From assembly GCA_044868325.1 (NCBI GenBank), contig JBIOWI010000186.1, positions 1 to 26,443 of the forward strand: 26,443 nt of DNA, written 5' to 3'. Source of the DNA: AWTP1-13 sp044868325. Lineage in GTDB: Bacteria; Pseudomonadota; Alphaproteobacteria; Rhizobiales; Hyphomicrobiaceae. Positions 16,101-23,768 of the stretch are shown in pieces (the stretch's first letter is position 1; each line of letters begins with the position of its first letter). The position numbers and the translations under genes are program-made. A model generated the notes under the pieces. That model was given only the letters and a program-made list of their open reading frames with translations. It did not search any database and was not told the DNA's origin.

Positions 16101-18439
16101 AGGCGCGCGTCACTGTCGCGGCCACCGATGTCGGCATCCTCAACCTGACGCGGTTCGAGACGCCCCGCCCTGACACCTGGTTCTACGGCCAGCGCCGCCT
16201 GGGCGGCGAGATCCGCGACCTCTACGGCCGCCTGATCGACGGCATGCGCGCCGAGCGCGGCCGGCTGCGCTCCGGCGGCGACGGCGGCGAGATGTCGGTG
16301 CAGGGAAGCCCGCCGGTGGAGGCGACGCTCGCTCTGTTCTCGGGCATCGTGACGGTCGCCCCCGACGGCACCGCCAAGGTCGAGTTCCAGCTCCCCGACT
16401 TCAACGGCACGGTGCGGCTGACCGCAGTGGCCTGGAGCGCCAAAAAGGTCGGCTCCGCATCGAAGGACACGATCGTGCGCGATCCAGTGGCCCTCACCGT
16501 ATCGGCGCCGCGGTTCCTCACTCTCGGCGACGAGGCGCGGCTGGAGCTGGCGCTGCACAACGTCGAGGGGCAGGCGGGCATCTATAAGGTGACCATGCAA
16601 GAGCGACAGGAACAGTTGAGAACCTCCGTGATGACTATGGAGGGGCGACAGGTGTCAGGAGTCGTGCCCGGATTTCTTGTCCTGCCTGTCGCCGAGCGCG
16701 ACGTCGCCATTGCCGCCGGTGAGCGCAAGCGCGAGGTCTTCGCATTCAAGCCTGATAGCGTCGGGCTCACCAAGCTCGCCCTGCGCGTCACCGGCCCTGG
16801 CGGGATCGAGGTGCAGCGTTCCCTCACCTTCGACGTCAAGGTGCCGGCCGGCGACATTAAGCGTCTGTCGGTGGCCACCCTCGCCCCCAAGACCGGGACG
16901 ATCACGCTGTCCGGCGATCTCCTGCACGACCTGATCCCCAGCCGCACCAAGGTGACCGTCTCGGTGGGACCCCATGGCGCCCTCGACGTGCCGGGCATCC
17001 TCAACGCGCTCGACCGCTACCCCTACGGCTGCGCCGAGCAGACCGTGAGCCGGGCGCTGCCGCTGCTCTACGTCAACAGCGTGGCCAAGCGCATCGGCAT
17101 CGCCGGCGATGGCGAGCTGCGCGAGCGCATCGAGGGCGCGATCGCCCGCGTGCTGGAGAAGCAGGACTCCTCGGGTGCCTTCGGCATCTGGGGCCCCGCC
17201 GACGGCGACATGTGGCTGACGAGCTTCGTCACCGACTTCCTGACGCGCGCCAAGGAGCAGGGCCATGCCGTGCGCCAGCAGGCGTTCAGCCAGGCGCTCG
17301 ACCGGCTCGCCAACTACATCGGCTACGCGCAAGACTTCACCCACGGTGGCGAGGACAGGGCCTACGCGCTCTACGTGCTGGCCCGCAACGGCCGGGCGCC
17401 CATCGGCGAGCTGCGCTACTACGTCGACACCAAGCTCGACAGCTTCGCCACACCGCTGGCCCAGGCGCAGCTGGGCGCAGCGCTGGCCATGATGGGCGAT
17501 CGGCCGCGCGCCGAGCGAGCCTTCCAGGCCGCCCTTGCGAAGCTTGGCGAGACCGACACCGGCATCACGCGGCGCGACTACGGCAGCGGCGTCCGCGACC
17601 GTGCGGCGCTGATCACGCTGGCGGCGGAGAGCTCGATTATCAAGGCCGAGATGCCGCGGCTGGTGGAGGTGGTGGCCAAGGCCTACGCGTCCGAGGTCTA
17701 CACCTCCACGCAGGAGCAGGCCTGGATGCTGCTCGCCGCCCACGCGCTGGCGCAGGAGGCCAAGGGCATGACGCTCGCCGTCAACGGCCAGCCGCACCAG
17801 GGCGAGCTGCTGCGTGCGCTGGCGCCTCGGGAGCTGCAGGCCGGTCCGCTTGTCATCGGCAACACGGGCGACGGGCCTGTGGGCGCGGTCGTGTCGGTTA
17901 TCGGCGCGGCGCTGACGCCGGAGCCGCCGATCGCGAAGGGCTTCACCATCGAGCGCACCTACCACACGCTCGACGGCAAGAAGGTGGACCTGGCGAGCGC
18001 CACCGGCGGGCTGGGCAAGCTCAAGCAGAACGACCGCCTGGTCGTGGTGCTGAAGGTGGACGCCACCGAAATCGGCGGCCGCATCCTGCTGGTGGACCGC
18101 CTACCCGCCGGCCTGGAGATCGAGAACCCGAGGCTGGTCGACTCCGGCGACATCAAGGGCCTGTCCTGGCTCAAGACCACGGTGGCGCCCCAGCACACGG
18201 AGTTCCGCGACGACCGCTTCGTCGCCGCCTTCGACTTCTTCGGCGGCAGCGTGAGGGGACGCGGCACGCGCGACGGCGACAGCGCCGATCCGGTCTCGGG
18301 CGCCACGGTCGCCTACATCGTGCGCGCGGTGACGCCCGGCTCGTTCGTGCACCCAGCCGCCACCGTGGAGGACATGTACCGCCCCACCCGACTCGCCCGC
18401 ACCGCAGCCGGCCGGCTTGAGGTTGTCGCGCAACCGTAG
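13103..18439 (+). CDS. Alpha-2-macroglobulin family protein (YfhM/ECAM-like), thioester type
   Basis: This 1778-aa periplasmic protein traps foreign proteases: cleavage of its bait region triggers collapse and covalent capture through a Cys-Gln thioester. Seen are a signal peptide ending GHA-Q (residue 22), an N-terminal TPR-like stretch, MG-type beta domains with the conserved DRGVYRPGETVHL (about residue 525) and DKPAYRPGDTARV (about 877), the central A2M domain (FQLPDFNGTVRLTAVAWS), and the thioester motif C1310-A-E-Q1313 in YPYGCAEQT. A helical thioester domain and a C-terminal beta domain follow. Cleavage at GHA would give a soluble protein, unlike lipid-anchored E. coli YfhM. pbpC follows after 20 nt, the usual partner. 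Confidence 0.94.
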   Translation: MLPVLRLLACLAMLVVAGAGHAQDISFTHDGVQADAKRYESYLKASWQPGTRQGRDLRAEGSRLLAVGKDYRAASRAFAQAVVFDANDADAWLGLARALLAIAPDQSSERYDLPVNASGAAWNAYQRAKAPATKGAALLVLHEAFKRRSFWRAAIDALRASVALAPNAHAQAALEALVAEHGFRIAEYKVDSDAAQPRLCIQFSENLAGAQVDWAQFFQVNGKDPQAVTAETRQICVDGLAHGGRYEVQVRAGLPSAIRGEPLSKMAEMAVYVRDRAPSVRAVGRSYVLPNRGQQGIPLVTVNTDRVEIEVYRIGDRSIAQVLQSGEFQKQLGSYDVSTLKERTGARIYAGEMQVASRLNEDVTTAFPVAEAIPRMQPGVYVLVACAAAKKDGGNENGNAGRSATQWFIVSDLGLTAINGDDGVHGFVRSLATAEPVAGAGVRLIARNNEVLAAAKTDARGYVRFDPALVRGEGGQAPAVLVAETGAGDYAFLDTATAAFDLTDRGVSGRTEPGPVDGFTYADRGVYRPGETVHLTTLVRTRDGTASPVPATLIFQRPDGVEHSRVAVPDQGLGGRAARFALAGSAMTGTWRVKVHTDPKATPIAQAAFLVEDFVPERLELKLEAAAEGLSAREPGLIKVAGRYLYGPPAAGLAVEGEIAVKALQKDLPAFPGYRFGLADEQFTPVRKPLEQLPATGADGKADVAVDLPGFAKTGLPLEAHVIVRLRESGGRTIERTVTLPVDPKSARIGIKPLFKGQVGEGETAQFEAILVGADGKAAPAKGLKWQLMRLDRRWQWYSRDGSWAYEATTSTRRVAAGTVDAAPGAPGKVEARLDWGRYRLEVSDGSGLASSVVFNAGYWADESADTPEALDVALDKPAYRPGDTARVKVTSRMAGRALVTVMGSGLLSTQEVDLPVGGGEVPIKVGDGWGPGAYVAVMLYRPLDEKAKRMPGRAVGLRWLAIDQKPRTLGVSLDLPEKVGSGRLLAVPVKLAGLAPGEEARVTVAATDVGILNLTRFETPRPDTWFYGQRRLGGEIRDLYGRLIDGMRAERGRLRSGGDGGEMSVQGSPPVEATLALFSGIVTVAPDGTAKVEFQLPDFNGTVRLTAVAWSAKKVGSASKDTIVRDPVALTVSAPRFLTLGDEARLELALHNVEGQAGIYKVTMQERQEQLRTSVMTMEGRQVSGVVPGFLVLPVAERDVAIAAGERKREVFAFKPDSVGLTKLALRVTGPGGIEVQRSLTFDVKVPAGDIKRLSVATLAPKTGTITLSGDLLHDLIPSRTKVTVSVGPHGALDVPGILNALDRYPYGCAEQTVSRALPLLYVNSVAKRIGIAGDGELRERIEGAIARVLEKQDSSGAFGIWGPADGDMWLTSFVTDFLTRAKEQGHAVRQQAFSQALDRLANYIGYAQDFTHGGEDRAYALYVLARNGRAPIGELRYYVDTKLDSFATPLAQAQLGAALAMMGDRPRAERAFQAALAKLGETDTGITRRDYGSGVRDRAALITLAAESSIIKAEMPRLVEVVAKAYASEVYTSTQEQAWMLLAAHALAQEAKGMTLAVNGQPHQGELLRALAPRELQAGPLVIGNTGDGPVGAVVSVIGAALTPEPPIAKGFTIERTYHTLDGKKVDLASATGGLGKLKQNDRLVVVLKVDATEIGGRILLVDRLPAGLEIENPRLVDSGDIKGLSWLKTTVAPQHTEFRDDRFVAAFDFFGGSVRGRGTRDGDSADPVSGATVAYIVRAVTPGSFVHPAATVEDMYRPTRLARTAAGRLEVVAQP

Positions 18440-18459
18440 AACATGGCCCCGACGAGCCG

Positions 18460-20730
18460 ATGAAGCTGTCACGCTTGCCACAGCCGCGACAGGATTCCCC
18501 TCCCTCTTGTGGGGAGGGGCTAGGGGTGGGGGGAACCTCGACCTCGGACGTTCTGGAATCCCCCCCGCCCTGTCCCTCCCCCACAAGGGGGGAGGGGACG
18601 CTGCGGTGCCCTTCTCGTTTCATCTGGGCCGTGGCGCGTGGCGCGCTGTTGCTCGTCGCGGTCCTCGCCTGCGTCGCCTTGGGAGCCATCGCGTGGGTCT
18701 GGGTGCGGCTGGAGCCGCTGCCGCTGGCTCGTGCCGAGGCCTTCTCCGTCACCGTGCTCGACCGCAACGACCGGCTCTTGCGCGCCTATGCGGCCCCGGA
18801 TGGCCGTTGGCGGCTGCCGGCCGACGTGAAAGATGTGGACCCGCGCTACCTCGCCATGCTGCTCGCCTACGAGGACAAGCGCTTCCGCAGCCATGCGGGC
18901 GTGGATGTGCTGGCCATGCTGCGGGCCGGCTGGCAGCTCATCCACCACCGGCGCATCGTCTCGGGCGGATCGACCCTCACCATGCAGGTGGTGCGACTGC
19001 TGCTCGGCGAGCACGACCGCTCGCTGTGGGGCAAGCTCAAGCAGGCTCTGCTGGCGCTCTCCCTGGAACGGCGCCTCTCCAAGGGCGAGATCCTGACGCT
19101 CTACCTGCGCCTGGCCCCCTTCGGCGGTAACCTGGAGGGTGTTCGCGCCGCCTCCCTTGCCTACTTCGGCAAGGAGCCGCGCCGCCTCTCCCTGGCCGAG
19201 GCTGCCCTGCTCGTTGCCATCCCGCAATCCCCACAGGCGCGCCGCCCCGACCGCTCTCCCGAGGTTGCCAGGGGCGCCCGCGACCAGGTCCTCGCTCGCA
19301 TGCTGTCCGCCGGCGTCGTCTCGCGGGAGGACGCCGCCCGAGCCATGGCCGAGCCCCTGGCGCCCGGGTCGCTCGCGCGGCGCGAGTTTCCCATGCTGGC
19401 CCCGCACCTCGCCGATGCCGAGGTGGCCCAGCACGCCACCCGGACCGTGCATCGACTGACACTCGACCATGGGGCCCAGGCCAGTCTGGAAGCGCTGGTG
19501 CGCGACTACGTGGCCAGCCTGGAAGGCCGGATAACCGCGGCCGTGGTGGTCGTCGATCATAGCACCGGCGCGATCGTGGCGTACGTCGGCTCGCCGGGCC
19601 TGCTCGACATGGAGCGCCTCGGCGCCATCGACATGGCCGCCGCCCTGCGCTCCCCGGGCTCCACGCTGAAGCCTATCGTCTACGGCCTCGCCTTCGAGCT
19701 GGGCCTCGCGCATCCCTCCACGCTGATCGAGGACGCTCCGGCTCGCTTCGGCCTCTACGTGCCGAGGAACTTCGATACCGAGTGGCACGGCACCGTCACC
19801 ATCCGCGCCGCGCTGATCCACTCCCTCAACATCCCGGCGGTGAAGGTTCTGGAGGCCGTGGGTGCCGGCCGGCTGCATTCCAGGCTGCAGCGGGCCGGCG
19901 TCGAGCCTGTGCTGCCAAAGGGCGCCGACCCGTCGCTGGCCATGGCGCTCGGCGGCGTCGGCCTGAGGCTCGTCGATCTGGCCCAGCTCTACGCGGCGAT
20001 CGCGCGCGGCGGCGAGCCCGTTGTCCTCCACCACCGCCGCGAGCCTGCACCGGCCGGTGCGGCCGCCATGCGCGGCCCGGTCAGCGGCCAGCGCCTGCTG
20101 TCCGAGATCGCCGCCTGGTACGTGCGCGACATCCTCTGCCGCGCCCTGCCGCCAGCCAACGCCAAGCCCGGCCAGGTCTGCTATAAGACCGGCACCTCCT
20201 ACGGCTTCCGCGACGCCTGGTCGGTCGGTTTCGATGGCCGCCATACCGTCGCCGTCTGGGTGGGCCGCGCCGACGGCGCTGCGGTGGCGGGGCTCACCGG
20301 CCGCGCCTCCGCCGCACCCCTCCTGTTCGACGCCTTCGCCCGCCTCTCCCTGAAGCGCACGCCGCTGCCGCCGCCCCCATCGGGCGTGCTCCGCGCCTCC
20401 ACCAGCGAGCTGCCCCCGCCGCTCAGGCGCTTCCGCGAAGGCGCGGCTCTCAGCGAGGCTGACACCGGCGACCGCAGCGCGGAGCCAGCGCCTCGGATCG
20501 CCTTCCCGCCCGATCGCGCCGAGATCGAGGTTGACGAGGAGGGCGACACGACCGTGGTCAAGGCCGAGGGCGGTGTGCTTCCCCTCACCTGGCTCCTCGA
20601 CGGCGAGCCCCTGGCGTCCGACCCCACGCGTCGCGAGGCCGAGCTTCCCACCGGTCGCCGCGGCTTCTTCCGCCTCTCCGTCATCGATGCCAGGGGCCGT
20701 ACCGACCGGGTAGCGATCAGACTGAAGTAG
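18460..20730 (+). CDS. pbpC: Penicillin-binding protein 1C
   Basis: This 756-aa frame is a class A PBP with glycosyltransferase and transpeptidase-like domains that polymerise and cross-link peptidoglycan. After a membrane anchor (ARGALLLVAVLACVALGAIA), the glycosyltransferase motifs are EDKRFRSHAGVD (about residue 138), GGSTLTMQ (about 168) and RRLSKGEILTLYL. The transpeptidase has STLK (about 400), SLN (about 454) and KTGTS (about 576). A C-terminal BiPBP_C-like domain begins near PRIAFPPDRAEIEV. It lies 20 nt after the A2M gene, so the two are probably cotranscribed. The first in-frame ATG lacks a clear Shine-Dalgarno sequence, and the next 45 or so residues are a translated repeat; GTG 18631, giving 699 aa, may be the real start. 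Confidence 0.92.
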   Translation: MKLSRLPQPRQDSPPSCGEGLGVGGTSTSDVLESPPPCPSPTRGEGTLRCPSRFIWAVARGALLLVAVLACVALGAIAWVWVRLEPLPLARAEAFSVTVLDRNDRLLRAYAAPDGRWRLPADVKDVDPRYLAMLLAYEDKRFRSHAGVDVLAMLRAGWQLIHHRRIVSGGSTLTMQVVRLLLGEHDRSLWGKLKQALLALSLERRLSKGEILTLYLRLAPFGGNLEGVRAASLAYFGKEPRRLSLAEAALLVAIPQSPQARRPDRSPEVARGARDQVLARMLSAGVVSREDAARAMAEPLAPGSLARREFPMLAPHLADAEVAQHATRTVHRLTLDHGAQASLEALVRDYVASLEGRITAAVVVVDHSTGAIVAYVGSPGLLDMERLGAIDMAAALRSPGSTLKPIVYGLAFELGLAHPSTLIEDAPARFGLYVPRNFDTEWHGTVTIRAALIHSLNIPAVKVLEAVGAGRLHSRLQRAGVEPVLPKGADPSLAMALGGVGLRLVDLAQLYAAIARGGEPVVLHHRREPAPAGAAAMRGPVSGQRLLSEIAAWYVRDILCRALPPANAKPGQVCYKTGTSYGFRDAWSVGFDGRHTVAVWVGRADGAAVAGLTGRASAAPLLFDAFARLSLKRTPLPPPPSGVLRASTSELPPPLRRFREGAALSEADTGDRSAEPAPRIAFPPDRAEIEVDEEGDTTVVKAEGGVLPLTWLLDGEPLASDPTRREAELPTGRRGFFRLSVIDARGRTDRVAIRLK
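18494..18598. repeat. Palindromic CCCTCCCC-type repeat at the 5' end of pbpC
   Basis: Two arms of about 45 bp are imperfect inverted copies. The left arm contains CCCTCCCTCTTGTGGGGAGG near 18498. The right arm contains CCCTCCCCCACAAGGGGGGA near 18574. Each arm also folds on itself. Repeats of this type are frequent between genes in Rhizobiales. In the pbpC frame it reads as a Pro/Gly-rich peptide (PPSCGEGLGVGG, PSPTRGEG). Confidence 0.75.
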
Positions 20731-20867
20731 CGGGAGGCCGATCCTGCGTGCTGGCGGGGTCTGAGGGCCTCTGCACTGGCATGACCCGCGTCTGGCACCG
20801 GAGCGCTGATGGCTACTACCTTTGCAACACGCATCGCCGACCGGCTCAAACTGATCGAATTTACTGT

Positions 20868-20896
20868 TTGACAGATTGTATGCGGTAATGTAGTAA
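20868..20896 (+). promoter_or_regulatory. Near-consensus sigma70 promoter without an evident gene
   Basis: TTGACA at 20868-20873 is a perfect -35 and TAGTAA at 20891-20896 a 4/6 -10, with 17-nt spacing, in the most AT-rich patch of the region. Predicted transcription would start near 20903 and run rightwards, antisense to the end of the dehydratase gene unless it stops at the 21059-21086 hairpin. Confidence 0.55.
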
Positions 20897-21058
20897 TTCT
20901 TCTGGATTGTGTTCGATACGCGGCTCCCCATTGGTCCGGGTGTGGGCAGCTGTCAGAGCCTACACAGTCCCGCGGTTCCGGGTTCCGCGTACTCACGGAG
21001 GTCGGTGGTGCATCTTCTTGCAGCAGACGGTGTGGCCGCAGGCCTCCTTGCCTGGCTG

Positions 21059-21086
21059 GCGCCCGGAGGCGAGAGCCTCCGGGCGC
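21059..21086. terminator. Perfect 12-bp hairpin with GAGA tetraloop
   Basis: GCGCCCGGAGGC at 21059-21070 and GCCTCCGGGCGC at 21075-21086 close a GAGA (GNRA-type) loop. It lies 46 nt beyond the stop of the minus-strand dehydratase and about 155 nt after the predicted start from the 20868 promoter, so it could end either transcript. There is no T-tract on either side. Confidence 0.5.
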
Positions 21087-21131
21087 TAGGGCAGAGGAGC
21101 TTCGGTGGGGCGCGTGTGCGTGGGATGGCAA

Positions 21132-22940
21132 TCAGTGATTGTCGCGGGGGATGCCTTTGGTGGCGGCAATCTTCTGGTACTTGACGGCCGGTTTCAGAAC
21201 CATGCCGGCCGAGAACTCGTCGACCAGGCCGCGCTGGATCTCCTGCCAGGGCGTCTGGTGCGCCGGATAGAGATAGCCGCCATGGCCCTGCAGCTCGGCG
21301 CGGCGGCGGTCGTATTCCTCCTGTGAGATGAGGATGTCCGCCGTGCGCTTGTTGAGGTCGATGCGGACGCGGTCGCCGGTCTTAAGGATGGCGAGGCCGC
21401 CGCCGGTGGCAGCTTCCGGCGAGGCATTCAGGATCGACGGCGATCCCGAGGTGCCGGACTGGCGGCCGTCGCCGATGCACGGGAGGGCGCTGATGCCCTT
21501 CTTGATGAGGTAGCTCGGCGGGCGCATGTTCACCACCTCGGCGCCGCCCGGATAGCCGACGGGGCCGGCGCCGCGCATGAACAGGAGACAGGTCTCATCG
21601 ATCTGCAGCGCCGGGTCGTCGATGCGTTTGTGGTAGTCCTCGGGGCCGTCGAAGACGATGGCGCGGCCCTCGAAGGCATTGGAGTCTTGCGGGTTCTCCA
21701 GGTAGCGGGTGCGGAACTCCTCGGAGATGCCGCTGGTCTTCATGATGGCGCTGTCGAACAGGTTGCCCTTGAGGTTGAGGAACCCGGCCTTCTCCTTGAG
21801 CGGCTTGGCGTAGGGGCGGATCACGTCGGCATCCTGCACGATCCGTTCGGCGCAGTTGTCGCCGATGCTCTTGCCGTTCACGGTGAGCGCGCCCTTGTGG
21901 ATCTTGCCCGCCTGCATCAGCTCGTTGACCACGGCGGGCACGCCGCCGGCACGGTGATACTCCTCGCCTAGGTACTGGCCCGCAGGCTGCAGGTTCACGA
22001 GCAGTGGGATGGCGTAGCCCACCCTCTCCCAGTCGCCATTGTCGAGCTCTACGCCCACGTGGCGGGCAATGGCGTTGAAGTGGATGGGCGCGTTGGTGGA
22101 GCCACCGATGGCGGAGTTCACGACAATGACGTTCTCGAATGCCTCGCGCGTCATGATCCCGGAGGGCCGCAGGTCCTCCCATACCATGTCGACGATGCGC
22201 TTACCCGTCTCGTAGGCGATCTGGGCGCGCTCCTTGTGCGGGGCCGGAATGGCGGCACAGCCCGGCAGCGACATGCCGAGCGCCTCGGCCAGCGAGTTCA
22301 TGGTTGAGGCGGTGCCCATGGTGTTGCAGTGGCCGGGCGAAGGCGCGGAGGAGGCGACCAGATCGATATATTCGTCTTCTCGGATCTCGCCCGCGGCAAG
22401 CATCTGGCGCGCCTTCCAGACGATGGTGCCGGAGCCGGAACGCTCGCCACGGAACCAGCCGTTGAGCATGGGTCCGCCGGAGAGCACGATGGCGGGGATG
22501 TCCACCGTGGCAGCGGCCATCAGCTGCGACGGCGTGGTCTTGTCGCAGCCGGTGGTGAGCACCACGCCGTCGATGGGATAGCCGTAGAGGATCTCGACAA
22601 GTCCCAGATAGGCGAGGTTGCGGTCGAGCGAGGCCGTAGGCCGCTTGCCCGTCTCCTGGATCGGGTGCACCGGGAACTCGAAGGCCACGCCGCCGGCCTC
22701 GCGGATGCCCTCGCGCACCCGCTGCGCCAGCACCAGGTGGTGCCGGTTGCAGGGCGACAGGTCCGAGCCCGACTGGGCGATGCCGATAATGGGCTTGCCG
22801 GAGCTCAGCTCCTCGCGCGTGAGGCCATAGTTCATGTACCGCTCCAGGTAGAGGGCGGTCATATCGGTGTTGGCCGGGTTATCGAACCAGGCGCGCGAGC
22901 GCAGCTTCCTGATCTGTTCGAGCGTGGGCTTGATGGGCAT
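21132..22940 (-). CDS. xylD: IlvD/Edd-family sugar-acid dehydratase, D-xylonate dehydratase-like
   Basis: This 602-aa Fe-S dehydratase closely resembles Caulobacter XylD as I recall its sequence. Matching stretches include WFDNPANTDMTALYLERYMN, SGKPIIGIAQSGSD, TTGCDKTTPSQLMAA, and the near-C-terminal GGVLEFAVKYQ-type end (here GMVLKPAVKYQ). Cys64 (SPCN), Cys132 (TGCDKT) and Cys205 (GHCNTMG) are the expected cluster ligands. XylD converts D-xylonate to 2-keto-3-deoxy-xylonate in non-phosphorylating xylose catabolism; other aldonic acids are possible substrates. No xylose dehydrogenase, lactonase or downstream dehydrogenase is in the window, so the assignment rests on sequence alone. AGGAAG precedes the ATG by 4 nt. 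Confidence 0.85.
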   Translation of the reverse strand: MPIKPTLEQIRKLRSRAWFDNPANTDMTALYLERYMNYGLTREELSSGKPIIGIAQSGSDLSPCNRHHLVLAQRVREGIREAGGVAFEFPVHPIQETGKRPTASLDRNLAYLGLVEILYGYPIDGVVLTTGCDKTTPSQLMAAATVDIPAIVLSGGPMLNGWFRGERSGSGTIVWKARQMLAAGEIREDEYIDLVASSAPSPGHCNTMGTASTMNSLAEALGMSLPGCAAIPAPHKERAQIAYETGKRIVDMVWEDLRPSGIMTREAFENVIVVNSAIGGSTNAPIHFNAIARHVGVELDNGDWERVGYAIPLLVNLQPAGQYLGEEYHRAGGVPAVVNELMQAGKIHKGALTVNGKSIGDNCAERIVQDADVIRPYAKPLKEKAGFLNLKGNLFDSAIMKTSGISEEFRTRYLENPQDSNAFEGRAIVFDGPEDYHKRIDDPALQIDETCLLFMRGAGPVGYPGGAEVVNMRPPSYLIKKGISALPCIGDGRQSGTSGSPSILNASPEAATGGGLAILKTGDRVRIDLNKRTADILISQEEYDRRRAELQGHGGYLYPAHQTPWQEIQRGLVDEFSAGMVLKPAVKYQKIAATKGIPRDNH

Positions 22941-23058
22941 GGCGCTTCCTGGAGCTGGGACGTTGCCGAGACTTGGAATTATTTCGGCGCTAGCCTACAT
23001 CCAGCTTTGACCTTCAGCTAGGTCGCGCTTGGCGGCCGGCTATGGCAATATCGCTGCG

Positions 23059-23358
23059 ATGGACCGGTCCGCCCTGATCGAGGCTCTGAGGAAGTACGAC
23101 GCCCCGCTGCGCCAGAACGGCGCGACGGGCCTCTACATCTTCGGCTCGCGCGCCCGCGGCACGCACCAGCCCGACAGCGACCTCGACCTTTTCATCGACT
23201 ACGACCCGGACGTGCGCGTGCCGAAACTGCTCCGTCTGATTCGGCTCGAGCGTGAGATTTCCATTGACCTCGGCATCCCGGTCACGATTACGACTCGCTA
23301 CGCCTTGCATCCCCTTATGAAGGACCGAATAGAGCGCGACGCCATCAGGGTGCTCTGA
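23059..23358 (+). CDS. mntA: MntA-type nucleotidyltransferase antitoxin
   Basis: This 99-aa minimal nucleotidyltransferase has the canonical GSX10DXD active site at G29-S30 and D41-L-D43 (FGSRARGTHQPDSDLDLFID). In characterised MntA/HepT pairs the antitoxin transfers AMP to a tyrosine of HepT and silences it. It overlaps the HepT-like gene by one base (TGATG), the usual operon arrangement. ATG 23059 is chosen; an in-frame TTG at 23029 is less likely. The ribosome-binding site is weak. The gene diverges from the dehydratase gene. Confidence 0.85.
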   Translation: MDRSALIEALRKYDAPLRQNGATGLYIFGSRARGTHQPDSDLDLFIDYDPDVRVPKLLRLIRLEREISIDLGIPVTITTRYALHPLMKDRIERDAIRVL

Positions 23359-23729
23359 TGACCAAGGACCCAACCAAGGACCCCACGGTCGCCATTCGAG
23401 ATTGTCTGGCCGAGATCGCCATCCTGCACCAGATAGCCGCCGACACGAGCTTCACGTCGTTTGCAAGCGATCCGATCGTGCGTCGCGCTGCGGCGTATGC
23501 CATCCAGACCATCTCGGAGGCCATTCGGCATCTGCCGGACGATTGGCTCGCCGACTACCCGACGGAGCCATGGGGCGATATCAAGGGCATCGGCAATCAC
23601 ATTCGGCATGGGTACTTCCGTCTCGATGACAAAGTCCTTTGGGACGTCATGACAACGGACATTCATGCCTTGAAGACCGTGATGGAGGCCATGCTCGACG
23701 AGCATGCTGGCGCAGGCAAAGGCGCTTAG
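23358..23729 (+). CDS. hepT: HepT-like (DUF86) HEPN-domain toxin
   Basis: This 123-aa all-helical HEPN protein is the partner of the upstream nucleotidyltransferase. The HepT signature region is AAAYAIQTISEAIRHLP followed by WGDIKGIGNHIRHGYFRLDD. HepT toxins are RNases with an R-X4-6-H motif and a tyrosine two residues later that is AMPylated. Here H84 and Y86 are present, but Gly79 stands where the Arg of the usual RNxxxH would be; Arg83 next to the His may compensate or the enzyme may be altered. Translation is probably coupled to mntA; AGGG lies 7 nt before the ATG. Confidence 0.82.
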   Translation: MTKDPTKDPTVAIRDCLAEIAILHQIAADTSFTSFASDPIVRRAAAYAIQTISEAIRHLPDDWLADYPTEPWGDIKGIGNHIRHGYFRLDDKVLWDVMTTDIHALKTVMEAMLDEHAGAGKGA

Positions 23730-23768
23730 TTTGCTTCGTCCGCTTATCGTAACAGACCAGGATCTCGG

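Larger units (their letters stand above)
20731..21131 (+). other. Intergenic region with a strong promoter and hairpin; no clear gene
   Basis: It spans pbpC to the minus-strand dehydratase. Within it lie an AT-rich patch with a near-consensus promoter (20868-20896), a region with several short GC-rich pairings, and a perfect 12-bp hairpin at 21059-21086. Plus-strand frames of 60 and 91 codons start near 20907 but lack ribosome-binding sites and look like out-of-frame GC-rich noise. A small RNA is the alternative. Confidence 0.4.

Noticed and set aside
13088..16600. A 1170-codon open frame on the minus strand
   Set aside because: It is the antisense of the A2M gene. Its translation is low-complexity Arg/Gly/Ala/His-rich with no domain, as expected opposite GC-rich codons.
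18520..20931. An 803-codon minus-strand open frame
   Set aside because: It is antisense to pbpC, which has full glycosyltransferase and transpeptidase motifs. The minus-strand product has none.
20903..21086. SRP RNA, tmRNA or tRNA in the promoter-to-hairpin segment
   Set aside because: The conserved SRP GGUCAGG/GGAAGGAAGCAGCC core, a tRNA-like acceptor with T-loop, and a tag reading frame were all looked for and not seen.
20907..21184. Small plus-strand frames after the 20868 promoter
   Set aside because: No ribosome-binding site, no conserved-looking motif, and one runs into the end of the dehydratase gene. A non-coding transcript is more likely.
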